NCBI GenBank assembly: GCA_900491605.1
Contig: UESW01004828.1
Span: 341,904 to 405,903 of the forward strand
Length of the DNA: 64,000 nt
Origin: Calamus simplicifolius
Taxonomy: Eukaryota > Streptophyta > Magnoliopsida > Arecales > Arecaceae
Direction: 5' to 3'
The position numbers and the translations under genes were made by a program. Positions 34,293-46,755 of the stretch are shown here, one piece after another (positions within the stretch are counted from its first letter, which is position 1; each line of letters begins with the position of its first letter). The notes under the pieces are model-generated. The model ran no database searches. It saw only the letters and a program-made list of their open reading frames with translations, and had not been told where the DNA came from.

Positions 34293-35846
34293 TGATTTTT
34301 ATAACATGATAATAGTTGTATGTTAATATGATATCTTGAGTTTTCTTCTTACTAAAGTACTTGGATTGGATGGATTCACCAGGTTATCCGGTCATAGAAA
34401 AGAAGTAGGGCTTAAAGACCATCTCTTTCCATTCAATGGGATCTCCTATGGTGTGTAAGGGTACCACTTGTATCATGACCCATGAAAAAGAAAAGTGAAG
34501 AGAATGAAGATTAAAACTATTTTAATCTTATTTTTTTTGGATGGTATGATCATAAAACTATTTTAATTTTTTTGGTAAAATTTGTTTACATATTAAATTA
34601 AAATTATTTCAATTTAAAAGTTTATTGAACTTAATTAAGGAATTAAATTATTTTAAATTATAAAGAGATCTAGAACTATGATTTAAGGATTTTAAGTCAT
34701 TTGCATAAACTTTAAGGGTCATTGGTTAACTTGGGTTAGATCCTTAATTGGGTTAGACTAAGTTTAGATTAATTGGACTAGAAAGAGAATTTAAATCTAA
34801 TCAAAAGTTGAGTTAGGTTACCTTCTCTTTAGATCTCTCTAATTAGTTAGATTGATCAGTCCATAAATCTAAATGGACCTAATTTGTGGCTCAGTGGTGA
34901 GCCTGAATCTTTAGGCTAGTCTAATCAAATCTGACGAACCCATTGGTGTCTAAGGTAAGTTTGGCATTTGATAATGGTTCTTTGGGGATACCTCTTAACT
35001 AGCCAATTCAGTCGGTATCTTAGTTAAGAAGGTTAATGGTGAAACCCATCCCATTATCTCACTTACCCGGCCAATGTGGTCGATCAGCATTGATCGGATA
35101 GCTCATTAATTCGAGTTAGCCCATGTCGCCTAAGGTTGATCAGTCATGACTAATCTTAGGTACCCATGGACCAGTTGTTCATGAACCCTTTTACAAGTTA
35201 GTGGAAGGATTCTTAATTATGGTCCATATGTTATCTTTCATGTGTCATATGTTAAAGTTAAACCCTCTAAATTATTAGGTCCTTAAAAAGATAAAATTAT
35301 GGGGATAACTAAGTCTTAGCCTCCCATTAATTAGATGATAACGGGTTCAATAGTTGGGTGATCATCGACAGACCCAAAGGTTCGATGTTCATTAGGCTAT
35401 TGAAATTGCCACTCCTAATATGATGGCTCAATGCGACTCTCTTAACGATGGTGAGGTGGGCCGATCAAAGTTGGGCTTAACTATTCATTGGTTAGAAGCA
35501 TTAAATTTTATCATGTTAATGGCTAAATATAACCAGAACCTTCAATAGGAGGCCCAAAGGCCGATTGAAGTACACCCTTAGGCAAAATTAATTACTAGAA
35601 GTTACTTGAAAAAGTAATCAGTTAAAGAACATACCTTTAGATGCATATGGGTGGGCCGACCAAAGTTATGCTCATGTATTGTTTATTAGATTTTAGTACC
35701 CACTAAAGGATTAAAAGTAATTCCTCAGATTGGAGGTAGAGGCTCCCAGTCTAAATAAAATAGTTGGAGGGCCTTTAGACTAAAGTCTATATCTTTAGGA
35801 TAATAATTCATATACATTAATAGGTCTTTGGTTTTTCTTTCAGATA
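34293..35846 (+). other. C3 5' leader (non-coding)
   Basis: About 1.55 kb without a protein domain, rich in TTGGGTTAGA-like words, comparable in length and phrasing with the C2 leader. Confidence 0.55.
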
Positions 35847-36660
35847 ATGTCTATCAACTTATTGCTCCGATCATTACTTGACAATGAAAAACTCATGGGT
35901 TCCAACTTTGATAGATGGTTTCGAAAGCTTAGGATTGTCCTAGAGCATGAATGGATCCTTTATGTAATAACGGATCTAGCACCTAAAATTCCTGCTCCTA
36001 ATGCTTGAGGTTCAATCAGAAACATTTATCAAAAATGGTTCTTTGATCGGACCACTGTCCGATGAGTAATGCTAGCAATGATGAAAGACGAGTTCAGTCA
36101 TAAATTTGAGGAAGCCCAACCAGAGAAAATCCTTCAAAAGTTGAAGGAATCCTTTGCCACACCAAATGACGTTGAGAGGTAGAAAGTCTCTTATGACATC
36201 TACAATGCGTGGATGTATGATAGGGCCTCGGTCATTGATCATGTACTGTACATGATCGAGATGATTGAGCGCTTAGGCAAACTCAGTTGTCCCTTGCATG
36301 AATAACTTAGGAAAGATGCGATACTGAACTCCCTGCCCCCTTTCTACCTCGACTTTCTTGATCATTATAGAATGAATAAGCCTATAGTAAACTACCATGG
36401 TCTAGTTGGTTTACTGTAGACTTATGAGAAAGATTACTAGCTCAATAAAGGGATGGCAAATTTGGTAGGAGTTCTTTGAAAGGCCATTGTCTCTTTAAGA
36501 AAGGAATAAAAAAATAAAAGGAAGAAGGTGCCAAATGTTGGGGCTAGTTAGGCCAAAAAGATTAAGGCTAATCAAAGTATGGTGGAGTGCTTCTTTTGCA
36601 AGAAGCAGGGCCACTCAAAGATGAACTGTCCTCTTTATATTATCCCTTGATCCGAATAGG
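35847..36660 (+). pseudogene. C3 gag
   Basis: It starts MSINLLLRSLLDNEKLMGSN, the usual plant Copia Gag beginning, followed by FDRWFRKLRIVLEHEWILYV. Stops occur near 36007 and 36063 and at several later points. The zinc knuckle CFFCKKQGHSKMNC at 36589-36630 is complete. Confidence 0.82.
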
Positions 36661-36705
36661 TCCAAGAAGAGAAAGCAGCAAGGAAATGATGGACAAGGTA
36701 TTTAT

Positions 36706-37760
36706 ATGATAACGGCTTGTAGTTTCTCTATCTGTGATACTACTAATTGGGCATTGGATACTAGAAGTTCAATTCATATATGCAATTCTTTGCAGGGACT
36801 TCAAGTTAGTAAGAGATTTGAGGACAGCGAGAGATTCTTAAACATGGAAAATGAAAGCCAAGTTTCAGTCCTAGCATTGGAAGTCATCAAACTTGTTTTC
36901 GAGTCTTGTTCAATCATTCTAAATGAATGTCATTATTGTTCATATTTCATTTTAAATATCATTTATGTACGCCAATTGGCCATGTCTAGTTATAAATTAT
37001 CAATAAAGAATGATATTTGCAAAATCATTATGAATAGTTCTATTATGATGAATGGATATATGAGTAATGGCATATATGTACTATCGTGACCTGTTAGTGT
37101 AGTGTACACATCTAGCAAATGCCCTAGGATAGACGATGTCAGTAATGTTTACCTTTGGCATTGTTGGCTAAGTCATATTGACAAGAATAAGATAAATAGG
37201 TTGAGATAAGAAGGTTTACTTGAAGTTAATGATTTTGAATCATTACCAACCTATGAATCTTATCTTCTGGGTAAAATAATCAAGTCACCTTTTGGTGAAA
37301 AAGGTGAATGGGCCAATCAAATTCTAAGTCTGGTACATATCGATGTATGCGAACCTATGAATGTCAATGCCAAGGGTGGATATAATTATTTTATTATATT
37401 TAAAGATGATCTTTCAAGGTATGGTTATATCTTCTTGATGAGACATACGTTTGAATCGTTTGAAATGTTTAAACGATATCGTAATAAAGTAGAAAAATAA
37501 GTTTAGCAAAACCCTTTGATTAGATCAACGCAGTGAATATCTTTCAAGTGAGTTTCTGACATATCTTGAGAAGAATAAGATTCTCTCTAAAGGGACACCT
37601 TTAGGGACACCTCAGTTAAATGGAGTATTTGAAGGAAGGAATCGAATCCTGTTAGACATGGTTCGATCCATGATGGGCTTTGCTTCTCTACCGATCTCCT
37701 TTTGGGGTATGCTCTATAGTTAGTGTTACCTTTTAAATAGGGTTTCAAGTAAGTATGTTA
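36706..37760 (+). pseudogene. C3 protease and integrase remnant
   Basis: The protease reads WALDTRSSIHICNSLQGLQ near 36745-36800, with DTR for DTG, so the active-site Gly is lost. GAG-pre-integrase is near 37150-37270 and the integrase start reads VHIDVCEPMN then DDLSRYGYIFLMRH near 37335-37445. After 37495 the frame breaks repeatedly; TPQLNGV is still legible near 37607. Confidence 0.8.
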
Positions 37761-38935
37761 ACAAAATGCCATATAAGATATGGACTGGCCATAATCCTAT
37801 ACTCTCACACCTTCAGGTTTGGGGCTACCCGGCTTATTAAACGTTTGAAAATGGATAAGCTTGGATCTAGGTCTGATCGGTACCTATTTGTTGGATATCC
37901 AAAAGAGCCTAAGGGGTACTACTTTTACTTGCTTGAAGAACAAAAATTGTTTGTCAATCTTAGGGTTATTTTTTTAGAAAAAGAGTTCCTTGGTGAAGGA
38001 ACTAGAGCCACTAAGGTTGAACTTAGTGAAGTTCAACAGGGAGAAAAACTGACACACTTAAAAAACAACATAGAAGCAATTTTGATTAGATCAAACCCAA
38101 AGCCTATACAAGAACCATTAAGGAGATCTAGTAGGGTACTACGTCAATCGAACAGATACTATGATTTTTTGATCTGGGATGATGATCCTATTGAACTCAA
38201 TGAGAACAATAAGGATCGGATCACCTATATGGATGCAATGCAGAAGTCTAACTCTGAGAAATGGATAGAAGCCATGAAATCCAAAATGGAGTCCATGAAA
38301 ATCAATAATGTATGGACATTGGTTGATCCACCTGAGGGGATAAAATCCATTGGATGTAAATAGATTTTCAAAAAGAAAAGGGGCACAGATGGGCAAGTAA
38401 AGACCTATGAAGCCCATCTGATTCCAAAGAGGTATCGTCAATGTTATAGTATTGACTATGATGAGAGGTTTTCTCTTGTAGTAATGCTCAAATCCATTCG
38501 AATTATGCTTGCTTTAGTAGCACACCTTGATTATGAAATCTAGCAAATAGATGTCCAAACAGCTTTCCTGAATGATGAGCTAAAAGAGAAGATATATATA
38601 ATACAACCTGAAGAGTTTACGATATTGATGAGTCAAAAGTGTGCAAGCTTTAAAGATCCATCTATAGACTAAAGCAGGCATCTCAAAGTTGGAACATGCA
38701 TTTTGTAAATGTATCAAGACGTATGGCTTCGTTAGGAATGAAAAATAATCTTGCATATGGATGGCATTCTCTTAATTGGGAATGACATCCCAGTACTACA
38801 GGGAATAAAGGTCTGGTTGTCATCTTAATTCTCTATAAAGGACTTGGATGAAGCCTCTTACATACTTGGTATAAAGATCTATAGAGATAGATTTAGGAGG
38901 CTTCTGAAAATATTCCAGTCTACATAGACACTATA
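37755..38935 (+). pseudogene. C3 integrase end and reverse transcriptase remnant
   Basis: RYLFVGYPKEPKGYYFYL and WIEAMKSKMESMKINNVWTL lie in one open segment to 38363, which ends at a TAG where the family has Trp. QIDVQTAFLN follows near 38545 after another stop. The catalytic region near 38750 reads, after a frame slip, HMDGILLIGND, so the first Tyr-Val and the second Asp of YVDD are altered. The enzyme is inactive. Confidence 0.82.
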
Positions 38936-39282
38936 TTGAAGTGGTTCAGCATCAAGAATTCTAAGAAAGGCTATCTTCTGATAGGCTATGAAATTTTTCT
39001 CTTCAAAAAGGATTGTGCGATAACTTCTGATGAAAAAGAATGTATGAGTAGGATTTTATATGCTTCGGTAGTGGATTCTATCATGTACACCATGACATAT
39101 ACTAGACCAGACATCGTATACTCACTAGAGGTAGTGAGTAGATACCAGTCTGGCCTAGATGAAGCTCATTGGAAAGTAGTGAAGACTATCCTTAAGTATT
39201 TGCAAAATACTAAGGACCAATGGCTAATTTATGGAGAACCTGACTTAAAACTAATGGGGTATACTGACACATATGCTACCAT
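38936..39282 (+). pseudogene. C3 RNase H remnant, cut short
   Basis: RILYASVVDSIMYTMTYTRP, DIVYSLEVVSRYQSG and DEAHWKVVKTILKYLQNTKD are Copia RNase H text, ending at LMGYTDTYA. The expected ST-EAEY and SKHI parts are absent because gypsy integrase sequence begins at about 39283. Confidence 0.85.
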
Positions 39283-39948
39283 TCTAGCATTAATATGGCA
39301 CCATACGAGGCCTTGTATGGGAGAAAATAAAGAACTCCATTATGCTGGAATGAGGAGGGAGAGAGAAGGCTGCTAGGCCCAGAGTTAGTGCAGCTCATAG
39401 CGGATCAAGTTAAAATCATAAGAGCTAAGTTAAAGGCAACTCAGGATAGATAGAAGAGCTATGTAAATAAGAAGCATAGGGAAGTAAATTTGAGGTTGGA
39501 GACAAAGTCTTCTTGAAAGTATCTCCCTGGAAGGGTATCATGAGGTTTGGGAAGAAAGGCAAGTTGAGTCCCAGGTATATTGGACCCTATAAAATTTTAG
39601 AAAAAGTTAGGACACTTACTTACAGATTGGCCTTACCTCCAGACCTATCTTAAATTCATAATGTGTTTCATGTTTCAATGCTTAGGAGGTATGTGCCAAA
39701 TTCCTTCCATACGATTTAGTCTGAGTCTATTGAGCTGCAAAAGGATTTGTCATTTGCAGCGGAGCTAGTGAAGATTCTAAGCAGAAAGGTTAAGTAGCTT
39801 CATACTAAAAGAATTCCTTTGGCCAAGGTTCAGTGGTAGAACCACCAGAGAGATGAAGCTACATGGGAGAGAGAGGATAAGATAAAAATTGAAGTATCCT
39901 CATCTATTGATAATTTATTTGGCTAAATTTTGGGGTCAAAATTTTCTA
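39283..39948 (+). pseudogene. G1 integrase C-terminus with chromodomain-like end
   Basis: MAPYEALYGRK, then (after stops) LLGPELVQL, KVSPWKGIMRFGKKGKLSPR, YIGPYKILEKV and NVFHVSMLRRYVPN are the GPY/F-type end of gypsy integrases. The following VQW.NHQRDEATWERED is the tail of a chromodomain-like region. Stops near 39327, 39453 and 39650 and frameshifts kill the frame. Confidence 0.85.
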
Positions 39949-39961
39949 AAGGGGGAAGAAT

Positions 39962-42336
39962 TGTAACATCCAGAATTTTATAATTCTTGAAAGCCTTAGG
40001 AAATTCTTGTAATAATGAATAATGTGTTTGTTGTAATGAAAGTTTTAATGATTTCAATGAGTTGTTGGTCATTCTGACTACTTGATTAATGTTAGAAGGA
40101 AAAATTTGAAGTGTATATGAGTTGGAATGAAATTTTGTATGAATTTCTTGAGTTCTTGAGTTTTGGGAATGACTCCTATGTGAAATTCCTTGTTTTTTTC
40201 CCTTATGAAATGGATTTTTGAGAGGCATGAAGGCCTTGGATTAGAAGAGTTGGCTGAAGAGCTTGGCATGGGCTTTGGTGAGATAGAGAGGGTATTCACA
40301 TTAGGCGCCCAATAAGGCACCTAATTGTGAATTGCTCTTTGTCTTGCGGATTTTCCTGAGACTGAGGTCTCAATGGGTGCCCAATAGGTTTGCATCATTT
40401 GGAACTAGGCACCTAGTTTGTGAAAAATTGGGGACTAGGCGCCCAATCAGGCACCTAGTTTAGGAAAAGCTTGAAAGGAAAAAGGGAGGAAAGTAGGCGC
40501 CTACTTACTGGTTTATTTGGAATTCTGTGGGGATTTGAAAGGAAAGAGAAAGGCACGGAAAGAGTTTCAGTCGTGAGGAAAGAGAAAGAAAAAAGGAAAG
40601 GAAAAAGATGAAAAAGGAAAGGGAAGAGAAAGCTTGGAAGTTGAGCTAGTTCCAAGGTAAGCTATAGCTTCCTTAAACCTTGCATGGCTTTAGATTTTCT
40701 TGGTTTCTTGTATTATGAGATGATAGTAGATATGATCTTAGGTAGAGAAAGGGTGAAAGAAAATTATGAGATACTAGAGGTTTGAGCATAGATTCAAAGA
40801 AAACCTTACGTGCAGGTAACCTTAATAGTTATTGTATTTGTATGATGACCTAGGTCAAGAGGATTGTTTCAGGGAGCAAGAACACCGGAGTTGATCCTCA
40901 GTTAAGAGTGCTTTCTGCTATGGTGAGTGGGTTTCTCATTTGGCGATGTAAAATTTATTTTGAGCTAGTATGGTGATGTTTTTAATACCAAGTTATGGTA
41001 TAATATGCTTAGTAGAGTATTAATATATTTAAATATGGAAATGATAACCTAGTATATTTATAATAAAATCATGAGTTCTGAGCATGAGTTTCGAGCATGA
41101 ACTGGGCATGAGTTTTGAGCATGAACATTGAACTAACCATGAGTTCGAGCATGAATTTTAAGCAAAAAAAAAATTAAGCATTAGTTTTGATACATGGGAT
41201 TCAGATGCATACATGACATATTTGCATGGTAAAATGTTAAAAAGAACATGTTTTGATGTATGTATTATACAAAGAATTCGGGCATCTATAGGGCTAATCA
41301 CTCTTTAGACTATGTCGTAGCATGAGCATTGCACACTACTATTGAGCTGGCACCTCCTTGCGATTCGATCGTACGATGATCCCAGGACTTAGGTTGAGTA
41401 CAAGCTAGACCATGCTCGGTGGGGCAGGTTGTAAGCAGTCGGTGGGAGCAAGAATCATAGTTCGATAATGAGCTGGTTACTATATAGCTCATGGGAGCAA
41501 AGAGAAAACCCGAGATCCCAAGGTCAAGGGACAAAAAGCTCATTTTGTCGGATGAACCGCACGGGTAAGGGGTGCTATTTATATGGGGATCCTGTTGCTA
41601 ATTCAAACATGCAACAATAGAACACCTGTAGGAGGATGACTATAGGGTGATACCACGGAAGCATCACACATAGCCCAACATCATGATGGTTTAAAAATAT
41701 GCATTTGGTTTTAAAAAGGCCAGGTGGGCCAAGCATATCCCAGTGGAGATGATTTTTTAAAAGTCTGGACTGTATAAAAACGATGTATATGTTTTATAAA
41801 GTAATGCATCATTCATGGATTTTATATAAATGAGTTATTTTTTAGTGAAAAAGTTATGCATAGAGTATTTCAGTACTGGTATATTGTTGCAAGCATAAGC
41901 TAACTTATAAATTTTCTTTTATCATTGCAAAAAGGTGCATTCATCTATTTATGAAGTTATTTTTCAGAAAAAAAAATATTTGTATTGTATTTCAATTAAA
42001 GATGTATATTATTCAAAAAATAAGTTGCATTTTATGTTTTTTGATATCATGTCCAAAGGTATATTATGGGTTTATTCATGCTATACGACCTTATTATATT
42101 TTGAAATGGTGATGTTGTTCTTAATTTCGCCATGGTTAGATGGTTATCCAGTCACTGAAACTTAGGTTTCACCCCTCTATGGTTAATATTTTTATTTTTA
42201 GATCAGTGAGCCTATTTGACAGGATCTAAAGTTAGCAGGACTAGGACCCTTAGCTAATGAAGTTTACTTGGATGCAAAAGAGTATAAATGATAGCTTTGT
42301 ATATTGAGTTAGTGTGGGGTGACCTTTGTGTATATA
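39962..42336 (+). repeat. G1 3' LTR, first part
   Basis: Starts TGTAACATCC after the polypurine tract. At 40300-40510 it has five variants of a GGCGCCCAAT / GGCACCTA motif. From 41050 to 41190 GAGCATGA words recur. No coding region; short frames here are chance. Confidence 0.6.
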
Positions 42337-43570
42337 TATTGGGGAATGCGGAATACCCCCAAGATTACGGCTATAGCATATATGAGTAATACAAAAAACT
42401 TTTACCGTTCTAATCTATGAGTACAAGATCATACCTTCAGATTTGAACTTTGAAACACTTTGATTCGATTGCTCAACCTCAACCTTTTAGCCTTCCGCCG
42501 TATTCCCGAAAATATCTTCCTTCTCTCACAAGATGGTGAGATCTCTTGGTCGTCCTAGGGTTTCTTGTTTTTCTTTCTCCAAAACCGTTCTCAAAACTTT
42601 AACCCTAGCAACCAACTGAGAGGGTATTTATAGGGCTACACAGGGACCAATAGGCAAATATGAAAAGGACTTCCCACGTAATTAAATCTTCCAATCCTAC
42701 CCCGGGTTAGGATTCAATTACATAAATTACAATTCATTCCACTAAAGAATTATAATTGTACTCCTAATGATATTCGAATTTATATTTTCGAGCCTTTAAT
42801 ATTAAATACTTATTATCTCCCCACGTTAAGATTATAGATATCCATCAATTAAATTTAATTACTGACAATATAATTTGATTGGCTTTTATTATCTTTGAGA
42901 CTTATCAACTTAACTTATTTGATGTATCGGATTCAAAATCCACTTGCAAGATTTGATACAATCAAAACTTATAAGCTTCCTCAAGGGGATATCATCAATC
43001 CAATTTATCAGCACGTGGTTTCCTTCAACTATTAATATTCACCATATATATAATGTTATTGCCCAACCCACTGAGTTTATTAACTCATATAGAATCTCAC
43101 TCTATGTGTAATCAAAGCAATAATCACTACATACACGTGTCTAGAAATAGAATTCGGATTAAGAGCATAAGTAATCATAATATTCATGAGTTTTAAATTA
43201 TTTTATAAAGTCAGTATAAAATAATTAACTCAACTGGGTCCTGTTTAATACACACAAAGTGTACTAGCATAAATAATTAGAATAAACCATTCCCCGTAGT
43301 CAAGACAGACCTACTAAAAATTTATGCTACAGTTCTACTGATGGTGTGTCCAATTTCATCTAAAACTGTGAACAATAAACTTGTATTCCAAAAGAACCGA
43401 TGATCTAGTCTTCTGTGTGTAAGCCGTACTCTACACACTAGATCAAATACTCTTTGTAAATACTAGACACATGCACATATATAGTAAATGGCACATATTG
43501 CGCAAAATGAATTCTCATTAAAATATAAAGACATAACATAAAGCATATCTTTTAGTCTATATCTCTATCA
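42337..43570 (-). mobile_element. S3: solo LTR, inverted relative to S4
   Basis: On the minus strand it starts TGATAGAGATATAGAC (at 43570) and ends CCCCAATA (at 42337; CCCCAACA in S4). It is 1234 bp and very similar to S4 throughout. A TATA box CTATAAATA lies on the minus strand near 42625-42634. The flanks are (TA)n, so a duplication cannot be defined. Confidence 0.82.
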
Positions 43571-43924
43571 TATATGTATATATATAGTGAGACTTTGTGT
43601 GTATCACAAACCTATTTAAAATGAAAGAAAGGCTTGTATTTTGGAGAAATTATGAGTATAATATGCGTATCTATAGATTTTTATCAATTGTGAATGTAAT
43701 CTTATAATTACCTAAGGATACACTAAAAAAAAATTTATATCTGAGCAGGATGGTATAAATGCTAAAATGATATTTGAGGAAATGTGTATATATATTTAAG
43801 TAAGTAAGAAAAAGTTTTTAACAGGACAAGATTTGAATGTGTGCTACTTATGATAATTTGATAGAGTTCACTAGGTCTTTATGGAGTACTACATTAAGGC
43901 AAGTAAAACTCTACCTAATTACCA
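43571..43924 (+). other. Probable G1 LTR remainder
   Basis: AT-rich sequence between S3 and the C5 LTR remnant. I assign it to G1 only because it resumes the (TA)n context left of S3; no landmark is legible. Confidence 0.3.
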
Positions 43925-44019
43925 CAGGTATGCACTTTGTCGATGAACCAAGTAGATGGTGCCAACAGTGAAATCCCAGGATATTTTTCTAGTGACGAGA
44001 TCCACCACTGTTCAATAAT

Positions 44020-44032
44020 TAGTATCAGAGCC
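44020..44032 (+). promoter_or_regulatory. C5 primer binding site, tRNA-Met
   Basis: TAGTATCAGAGCC, one change from TGGTATCAGAGCC, two bases after the LTR end TTCAATA. Confidence 0.8.
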
Positions 44033-44168
44033 TAGTTTAGCAAGAAGGAAGGTGTAAAGATCAGGCATTGAAGATCTTTAAAGGGCTAAAAAAAAATTTA
44101 GCAATACCTCATTAAGGTACTTCTCAAATTTTTAGATTTTTTTTAGCTATTTTTGTTGAGATCTAACC

Positions 44169-46130
44169 ATGGGTAGTAGCATAAAGATAGATTTTGAGAA
44201 GTTTGATGGAAATAGGAGTTTTTCCATGTGGAAAGTCTGGGTAGAGGACCTTTTTGTGCAGCATGATTTAAATCTAGCTTTGAAAGAAAGACTAAATGGG
44301 ATGACAAACAGATAGTAGATATCATTGGAGAAGAGAGCATGCTCAACGATCAAAAGATGTCTAACAGATTTAGCCCTCTATTCAGTGCTGGAGGAGAAGA
44401 CCCCGAAGGGACTCTGGATGAAGTTGCACACCTTTTACATGGGGAAAATATGTACAACAAGTTGATGTTGAAGAAGCGCATCTACAATCTTTGGATGGCA
44501 GAAGGTAGAGATGTGCTGGCCCACATCCAGATGTTTGACCAGATGAGCAATAAATTGTTAAATGTCAGGGTCAAGATAAAGGAGGAAGGCAAGGCACTAC
44601 TATTACTATATTCACTACCCACATCATATGAATTATTAGTTACGATGCTGCTCTATGGGAAGAAGACACTGTTTTATGAAGATATTATCTTGATGCTTCG
44701 AACGAATGAGTAGAGGGAGAAGATGACCAAGGAAGTTATTTCTGATAGAGATATAGACTAAAAGATATGCTTTATGTCTTTACATTTTTAATGAGAATTC
44801 ATTTTGAGCAATGTGTGCCATTTACTATATATGTGCATGTGTCTAGTATTTCCAAAGAGTATTTGATCTAGTGTGTAGAGTACGGCTTACACACAGAAGA
44901 CTAGATCATCGGTTCTTTTGGAATACAAGTTTATTGTTCACAGTTTTAGATGGAATTGGACACACCATCAGTAGAACTGTAGCACAAATTTTTAGTAGGT
45001 CTGTCTTGACTACGGGGAATGGTTTATTCTAACTATTTGTGCTAGTACACTTTGTGTGTATTGAACAGGACCCAGTTGAGTTGATTATTTTATACTGACT
45101 TTATAAAATAATTTAGAACTCATGAATATTATGATTACTTATGCTCTTAATCTGAATTCTATTTCTAGACACGTGTATGTAGTGATTATTGCTTTGATTA
45201 CACATAGAGTGAGATTCTATATGAGTCAATAAACTCAGTGGGTTGGGCAATAACATTATGTATATGGTGAATATTAATAGTTGAAGGAATCCACGTCCTG
45301 TTAATTTGGATTGATGATATCCCCTTGAGAAAGCTTATAAGTTTTGATTGTATCAAATCTTGCAAGTGGATTTTGAATCCGATACATCAAATAAGTTAAG
45401 TGGATAAGTCTCAAGGATAATAACAGCCAATTAAATTATATTGTCAGTATTTAAATTTAATTGGTGGATATCTGTAATCTTAACGTGGGGAGATAATAAG
45501 TATTTAATATTAAGGCTCGAAAATATAAATTCGAATGTGATTAGGAGTACAATTATAATTCTTTAGTGGAATGAATTATAATTTACGTAATTGAATCCTA
45601 ACCCGGGATAGGATTAGGAGATTTAATTACGTGGGAAGTCCTTTTCATATTTGCCTATTTGGTCCTGTTGTAGCCCTATAAATACCCTCTCAATTGGTTG
45701 CTAGGGTTAACGTTTTTGAGAAAAAAGAAAAAAGAAACCCTAGGTCGGCCGAGAGAGATCCCACCATCTTGTGAGAGAAGAAGGTATTTCGGGAATACGG
45801 CGGAAGGCTAAAAGGTTGAGGTCGAGCAATCAAATCGAAGTGTTCCAACGTTCAAGTCTGAAGGTATAATCTTATACTCATAGATTAGAACGGTAAAAAA
45901 TTTTGTATTATTCATATACGCTATAGCCGTGATCTTGGGGGTATTCCGCGCTCCCCAACAATTTCCTAGGAGGGTCTACCAATAGGGAAAAGGTCAGGCC
46001 AAAGTAGGGACAGAAGCAAGCATAGAGGATGGTCAAAGCTAAGAAAAGGCAAGAGAGAGGCTAAGTTCTACAAGTGTGGTGAGGTAGAATATTTCAAAAG
46101 AAAATATCCTAAGTGGAAAAATCAGAAGGA
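44169..46130 (+). pseudogene. C5 gag, interrupted by S4
   Basis: It starts MGSSIKIDFEKFDGNRSFSM and runs with two adjacent stops near 44311. The stretch around 44340 keeps the frame that is broken in C4 near 32815. LKKRIYNLWMAEG follows near 44470. S4 splits the coding sequence after MTKEVI at 44742 and it resumes at 45961. The zinc knuckle near 46062-46110 is decayed: only the second Cys of the CX2CX4HX4C pattern remains. Confidence 0.85.
44743..45960 (+). mobile_element. S4: solo LTR inserted in C5 gag
   Basis: Starts TGATAGAGATATAGAC, ends CTCCCCAACA, 1218 bp, with a perfect ATTTC duplication (44738-44742 and 45961-45965). Removing it and one ATTTC restores the match to C4 gag. A TATA box CCTATAAATA lies at 45675-45684. 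Same family as S3, opposite orientation. Confidence 0.92.
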
Positions 46131-46176
46131 AGAAAAGGAAGGATCTGAGTCAATGAATATGGTTGCAGACTAGGAG

Positions 46177-46755
46177 GTGAAGGATGATCTCTTGGTGGTA
46201 TCAAATGGTCATAGGCATAACACAAAGATGTGGATCCTGGATTCAGCTTGTTCTTATCATTACACTCCCAACCAGTCATGGTTCAGCACTTACACAGATG
46301 TTGATGAAGGGAGTGTGACTCTTGAAGATCATCATCCTTACAAGATGGCAGGGATTAACACAGTAAGGGTAAGGATGTTTGATAGCATGATACGCACTCT
46401 TACCAGCGTGAAGCATATCCCAGAGCTCAAGAAGAATCTGATGTCACTGGAGTACTTGGAGCGGACTGGATACAACTTCAGCAGTCATGCTAGGAGTAGA
46501 GTTCTGAACATCTTCAATGGAGCTATGGTGGTGATGAGAGGGAGAAGGCTAGAGAATAACCTATACATAATGGAGGGCTCTATGGTAACCAGGAGATTTG
46601 AGGCAGCAGGTGTGAAACAGAATCCTCAGGATGTGTATAGGATGTGGCATTATCGCCTAGGCCATATGGAAGACAAGGGGATGAAAGAACTGAGCAAAAG
46701 AGGGTTGCTTTCAGACCTAAGTGATGGAGTTATGAAAATCTGTGAGCCATGTTAG
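46177..46755 (+). pseudogene. C5 protease and GAG-pre-integrase
   Basis: A 192-residue open segment: MWILDSACSYHYTPNQSWFS (protease start, as in C4), HIPELKKNLMSLEYLERTGY, MWHYRLGHMEDKGMKELSKR and CEPC, then a TAG where C4 has Gln. Confidence 0.88.

Larger units (their letters stand above)
27354..39282 (+). mobile_element. C3: degenerate Ty1/copia, 5' LTR split by C4, 3' end replaced by gypsy DNA
   Basis: The 5' LTR starts TGTTGGCTATTAAAAA (27354), runs to 28489, and resumes at 33615 after the C4 insertion, ending near 34278 (about 1.8 kb). PBS, 1.5-kb leader, gag, protease, integrase, RT and a partial RNase H follow in Copia order. The 3' LTR is missing: the RNase H frame stops at about 39282 and Ty3/gypsy integrase sequence continues. 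The domain sequences resemble C2 and suggest the same broad lineage. Confidence 0.82.
39283..43924 (+). mobile_element. G1: Ty3/gypsy 3' remnant with 3' LTR, split by S3
   Basis: It begins abruptly inside the integrase core (MAPYEALYGRK), passes the integrase C-terminal and chromodomain-like part, a polypurine tract (AAAGGGGGAAGAA, 39948-39960) and enters an LTR starting TGTAACATCC at 39962. The LTR is interrupted by S3 at 42337-43570 and its right end is unclear, near 43924 where C5 begins. The type resembles plant chromoviruses (Tekay/Del group). Nothing upstream of the integrase end remains. Confidence 0.72.

Noticed and set aside
38936..39376. A single 146-residue protein
   Set aside because: It is a chance fusion of the end of C3 RNase H with gypsy integrase text read partly out of frame.
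42337..45960. S3 and S4 as the two ends of one foldback or terminal-inverted-repeat transposon
   Set aside because: S4 has its own perfect ATTTC duplication and lies precisely inside C5 gag; the DNA between is C5 and G1 sequence.
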